Shown piece after piece: positions 60,940 to 64,000 of a DNA stretch of 64,000 nucleotides. Each line of letters opens with the position of its first letter. Position 1 is the first letter of the stretch. Made by a program: the position numbers and the translations under genes. Under the pieces are notes generated by a model that was given only the letters and a program-made list of their open reading frames with translations, made no database searches and was not told the origin of the DNA. Where the stretch lies: the NCBI RefSeq assembly GCF_030124145.1, contig NZ_JASKMS010000003.1, positions 248,001-312,000 of the forward strand, written 5' to 3'. This DNA comes from Streptomyces sp. 378 (lineage in GTDB: Bacteria; Actinomycetota; Actinomycetes; Streptomycetales; Streptomycetaceae).

Positions 60940-62511
60940 TCATTCGTCATCGCGGTCGGAGCCGCAGGAGCTGCCGTCCGGCGGCAGCGTCCCGTACAGC
61001 AGGAACGCGTCCACCTTGCCGTGCACGCACTTGGAGGACCCGTAGCCGGTGTGGCCCTCGCCCCGGTTGTCGAGCACCACGGCCGACGATCCGAGCCGCT
61101 CGGCCGTCTCCACCGTCCAGCGGTACGGCGTGGCCGGGTCGCCGCGGGTGCCCACGAGCAGCATCCTCGGCGTGTCGACGTCCTTGACGTCGTCGCGGAT
61201 GTAGTCGGTGCCCTTGGGGCGGCCGTAGCACATCAGCACCTGGGTCAGGCGGTACCGGCCGAAGACCGGTGATGCCTGCTCGTAGCGGGCGCGCAGCCGG
61301 CCCAGGTCCTTCGTGACCTGCGCGGCGGCGGGGCGGTCGGGATCGTCCGCGCAGTTGACCGCCATCAGCGCCGCCGGCAGGTTGTCGAGGGGCACGTCCG
61401 CCGGGTCGGTGAGTCCGGCGTGCGGGCCGCGCCGCAGCGGGAGGGTGAAACCCCCGGACAGGAACGTCTCCAGACCGCGCGTGTCACCGTCCTCCAGCAG
61501 CTCGCCGATGGCCCGCTGCAGTGAGGGCCACAGCTCCCTGCTGTAGAGGCCCTGCCCCAGGGCGCCGGCGAAGTCCTGGCCGGAGAAGGCCTCGCCGAAG
61601 TCGGTCGGCACCGGGTCCTTGTCGAGCGACTCGACCACCTGGACGACGTGTTCCCGGGCCGCGCGCGGATCGCGTCCGAACGGGCAGGCGATGTCCTCGG
61701 TGCACCAGGTGAGGAAGTTCTCCAGTGCGGTCTGCTGTCCCTGTGCGCTCACCACGCCCTGGTCGGCGAGCGACTCGGTCAGTGTGTCGACGCCGTCCAG
61801 CACCATCCTGCCGACCTTCTCGGGGTGCTGGGCCGCGTACACCGCGCCGAGCCGGCTGCCGTAGGAGAAGCCCAGATAGTTGAGCCGGTCGTCGCCGAGC
61901 GCGTCGCGCATGACGTCCAGGTCGCGGGCGGCGTTGACCGTGCCGATGTGGGGCAGGACCGGGCCCGAGTGCTCGGTGCACTCGGCCGCCGCGGCGCGCA
62001 GCTCTTCGAGCACGGCGTGGGCGTCGGTCGCGTCGGCGTTGCCGTCCGTCGCGTCCAGGGCGTTGTCCGAGGCGTTCCCGCAGCTGACCGGCGAGGAGCG
62101 GCCGACGCCGCGCGGGTCGAAGGAGACGACGTCGTAGCCGTTCGTCAGGCCCATGAAGTCCTTGCCGCCCATGGCGAGTTGCGCCACGCCCTGGGCACCC
62201 GGGCCGCCGAAGTTCAGCAGGACCGAGCCCCGGGACGTACCGGTGGCGCGGTAGCGCGCGACGGCGAGATCGAGGGTGCCCTTGCCGGGTTCGGCGTAGT
62301 CGAGCGGGACGGTGACCTTCCCGCACTGGAGGTCCTTCGGCATGTCCATGCCCTCACATGCCGACCAGGTGACCTTCTGGTCGTAGAAGCGCGTCAGGGC
62401 GGGCGGGGGGCCGTCGGCGGCCGGGAGTGCCGTGCCCAGCAGGGCGAGCCCTGCCGTGCCGGTGACCGCGCAGCGCCGTATCGAGGGGCGCGTGGACAGC
62501 TTGGCCAGCAT
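60940..62511 (-). CDS. Secreted tripeptidyl-aminopeptidase-like alpha/beta hydrolase (S33, SlpD/Tap type)
   Basis: A 523-residue exported protein. The signal peptide has CAVTGTAGLALLGTALPAAD after two arginines. The alpha/beta-hydrolase domain includes GSVLLNFGGPGAQGVAQLAM (oxyanion), VVSFDPRGVGRSSPVSCG, and the elbow YLGFSYGSRLGAVYAAQHP (Ser about residue 235). Asp and His lie in the C-terminal TAP-like domain: LLVGTRGDPATPYRWTVETA and VLDNRGEGHTGYGSSKC. Such enzymes release tripeptides from secreted proteins. Cysteines in the C-terminus fit an extracellular location. AGGAGG precedes ATG 62511. Confidence 0.85.
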   Translation of the reverse strand: MLAKLSTRPSIRRCAVTGTAGLALLGTALPAADGPPPALTRFYDQKVTWSACEGMDMPKDLQCGKVTVPLDYAEPGKGTLDLAVARYRATGTSRGSVLLNFGGPGAQGVAQLAMGGKDFMGLTNGYDVVSFDPRGVGRSSPVSCGNASDNALDATDGNADATDAHAVLEELRAAAAECTEHSGPVLPHIGTVNAARDLDVMRDALGDDRLNYLGFSYGSRLGAVYAAQHPEKVGRMVLDGVDTLTESLADQGVVSAQGQQTALENFLTWCTEDIACPFGRDPRAAREHVVQVVESLDKDPVPTDFGEAFSGQDFAGALGQGLYSRELWPSLQRAIGELLEDGDTRGLETFLSGGFTLPLRRGPHAGLTDPADVPLDNLPAALMAVNCADDPDRPAAAQVTKDLGRLRARYEQASPVFGRYRLTQVLMCYGRPKGTDYIRDDVKDVDTPRMLLVGTRGDPATPYRWTVETAERLGSSAVVLDNRGEGHTGYGSSKCVHGKVDAFLLYGTLPPDGSSCGSDRDDE

Positions 62512-62787
62512 CGATGCCTCCTGGGGCGCGGGACGCTCCGCAGCGGACCGGGAAACGGCGCTCCCGCTCACCATATGCGGGCCCCGGAAGCCACGCCTCC
62601 GGGCGGGCGGAACGGTGCGCCGCGCCCGCGCGGCTCGGCGCCCGCATACGAAGGGCTTTACCGCTAGTTCGACAACCGGGCCGCTCGATGGAGTGAAAGG
62701 CCGATAAGCCATAACTCGGACCGGCCGCCCGGCGTTCTGCCTTGTGCGGGTGAGTGCCCGCGACGATGTCTGGAAGGCAGGGGTCCC

Positions 62788-63465
62788 ATGAGACGGGTTA
62801 CCCGAAACGGAGTGATCGCCGTCGCCGCCGCCTCGGGCGCGATGGCCATGACCGTCCCGGCGTACGCCGGCGCCGGCGCGGACGGCACGACGGCCGGTTC
62901 GCCCGGGGTGGTCTCCGGCAACACCATCCAGCTGCCGGTGCACGTCCCGGTGAACGTGTGCGGCAACACCGTGAACGTGGTGGGGCTCCTGAACCCCGCC
63001 GCGGGCAACAGCTGCGCCAACGAGGACGACGGACGCGGCGGCGGACCCGGCCGTACCGGCGGCGCGGCCGCCCAGGGCAGCGGGAAGGATTCACCCGGAG
63101 TGATCTCCGGCAACGGTGTACAGCTTCCGGTCGACCTCCCGGTCAATGTCACGGGCAGCTCGGTGAACGTGGTCGGCATCGGCAACCCGTCGACCGGCAA
63201 CGCGTCCTCGAACACCCCCGACGCGGAGCGCCCCGACCGCCCCCGGCACCCGTCGAAGCCGGTCCCGAGGCCGACCGCTCCACCCCGGCCGGACCCGGCT
63301 CCGGAATCCGCTCCGGAACCGGCCCCGCGCACCGTCCAGCACGCCAGGGGCGCATTGGCCCACACGGGTACGCACGACGCCCTTCAGGCCGTCGCGGCGA
63401 GCGCGGCGCTGGTCGCCGGGGGAGTGGTGCTGCGCCGCAGGTTCCGCCCGGGGCCGGATGACTGA
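62788..63465 (+). CDS. Long chaplin with two chaplin domains and sortase signal
   Basis: A 225-residue surface protein. The signal peptide is NGVIAVAAASGAMAMTVPAY, ending AYA. Chaplin domain 1 (about 38-78) is GVVSGNTIQLPVHVPVNVCG then NTVNVVGLLNPAAGNSCAN with its two cysteines. Domain 2 (about 103-140) is GVISGNGVQLPVDLPVNVTG then SSVNVVGIGNPSTGN and has no cysteine. A proline-rich spacer leads to the sortase motif LAHTG, a hydrophobic segment (LQAVAASAALVAGGVVL) and an Arg-rich tail. Long chaplins (ChpA-C) are anchored to the wall and support aerial-hypha formation. Expression is expected during sporulation-stage growth. Confidence 0.87.
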   Translation: MRRVTRNGVIAVAAASGAMAMTVPAYAGAGADGTTAGSPGVVSGNTIQLPVHVPVNVCGNTVNVVGLLNPAAGNSCANEDDGRGGGPGRTGGAAAQGSGKDSPGVISGNGVQLPVDLPVNVTGSSVNVVGIGNPSTGNASSNTPDAERPDRPRHPSKPVPRPTAPPRPDPAPESAPEPAPRTVQHARGALAHTGTHDALQAVAASAALVAGGVVLRRRFRPGPDD

Positions 63466-63682
63466 GCGGCCGGCCGCGACCGGGTTCCGAAGGCCCCGTC
63501 GCCCGGCGGCGGGACCTGCCGAAGCCGGTCTGCATCGCCTCCGCCACGCCCGTGAGCAGCACCATCCCCGAGTCCCGTGGTCGGCGAGGTCGGGTCCACG
63601 TCGATGCTCGCCCGAGCCGGCTGCGTCCCGGGCCGATACCGCCGACCCGGATCCGCCGCTCCATGCCGGGGCGGCCCGCGCC
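63466..63682. other. Non-coding stretch after the chaplin gene
   Basis: 217 bp between the chaplin stop and the convergent deaminase stop. I see no gene and no strong hairpin. Confidence 0.4.
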
Positions 63683-64000
63683 TCAGTCGCGTCCTCGGTG
63701 AAACCTGACGTGCAACTCCCGTACCTGTTCGATCAGTTCGGGGACCGGCCCGTCCGCGACTACACCGGGTGCGACCTCGTGTACGGGCAGTGCGCGGACC
63801 GGCGGCGCGGGTACTCCCAACTCCACCAGCCATGCGCTCAGTTGCTCGGACGAAGCGACATAGACGATGCGCCCGAGGCCGACCCAGGCGTGCGCGGCCG
63901 CGCACATCGGGCAGTGCTCGCCGGAGGTGTAGACCGTGGCCGCGGCCCGCTCCCGCGGGGTGAGATGCGCAGCCGACCAGCGCGCCAGCTCGAACTCGGG
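63683..64000 (-). CDS. Cytidine/guanine-type nucleoside deaminase, C-terminal part (5' end outside window)
   Basis: The frame enters from beyond base 64000 and stops at 63683; 105 residues are visible. The zinc motif TSGEHCPMCAAAHAWVGLGR (Pro-Cys-x2-Cys, with the cysteines near bases 63900-63912) is that of the CMP/dCMP deaminase superfamily, close to guanine deaminases and tRNA adenosine deaminases. VYVASSEQLSAWLVELG and PVHEVAPGVVADGPVPELIE follow. The upstream H-A-E motif lies outside the window. Confidence 0.8.
   Translation of the reverse strand, partial: PEFELARWSAAHLTPRERAAATVYTSGEHCPMCAAAHAWVGLGRIVYVASSEQLSAWLVELGVPAPPVRALPVHEVAPGVVADGPVPELIEQVRELHVRFHRGRD

Overview
The window is very GC-rich actinomycete DNA. 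Near-universal G/C in third codon positions, AGGAGG-type ribosome binding sites, GTG starts, ATGA/GTGA stop-start overlaps, a chaplin, an NsdB-type regulator, a PucR regulator and several universal stress proteins all point to a Streptomyces chromosome, probably an arm or subtelomeric part because accessory and decayed genes are frequent.

Region 1 (1-16.3 kb) resembles the hypoxia/dormancy island known from Streptomyces. It holds an OsmC fragment, a truncated CBS-domain gene, remnants of a [NiFe]-hydrogenase operon (subunit beta with an internal deletion, an intact cNMP-binding-domain gene, a truncated subunit gamma), two intact universal stress proteins, a GH65 glycosidase/phosphorylase, a zinc alcohol dehydrogenase, a chimera of a hydrogenase maturation protease and an ADP-forming acyl-CoA synthetase remnant, two further usp remnants and an Rv1733c-family membrane protein. 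Degenerate palindromes of the type GGGCCGAACGGCCC, mostly in pairs about 20 bp apart, stand upstream of these genes and look like DevR/OsdR boxes. Inside this region sits a compact persulfide-detoxification locus (9.2-12.8 kb): a CstR-like repressor, three rhodanese-type proteins (one with a persulfide-dioxygenase-like domain), a TauE/SafE exporter and three palindromic operators. A flavin monooxygenase coupled to a 190-residue unknown follows.

Region 2 (16.4-28.5 kb) is a polyamine/amine catabolic cluster: a divergent PucR regulator, two FAD amine oxidases, a type II HAD protein, a complete PotDABC-like ABC importer, an aldehyde dehydrogenase and a 2-hydroxyacid dehydrogenase, closed by a 20-bp-stem terminator.

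Region 3 (28.7-38.7 kb) has an oligopeptide/metallophore-type ABC system with a fused double permease but no ATPase, preceded by an iron-box-like palindrome shared with a divergent MpaB-family gene; then a Ser/Thr kinase with C-terminal TPR-like repeats, a PYROXD2-like flavoprotein and a Tat-exported serine hydrolase.

Region 4 (38.9-52.3 kb) is acyl-CoA metabolism: a nitropropane-dioxygenase-like flavoprotein, three acyl-CoA synthetases, an enoyl-CoA hydratase, a DUF35 protein and two thiolase-fold proteins that lack the usual catalytic cysteine, suggesting retro-aldol side-chain cleavage of the Ltp2/ChsH2 kind. Two nearly identical TetR-type operators tie the two halves together. An alpha/beta hydrolase, a 75-bp tandem repeat with a hydrolase remnant, and an LTA-synthase-like sulfatase lie in between.

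Region 5 (52.4-64 kb) carries regulatory and development genes: DUF397, a usp, a CGNR zinc-finger protein, a phosphotransferase, NsdB, a PAS-SpoIIE phosphatase, an eRF1-like protein, a secreted tripeptidyl-aminopeptidase-like hydrolase, a sortase-anchored chaplin and a partial deaminase. No rRNA, tRNA, CRISPR array or insertion sequence was recognised.
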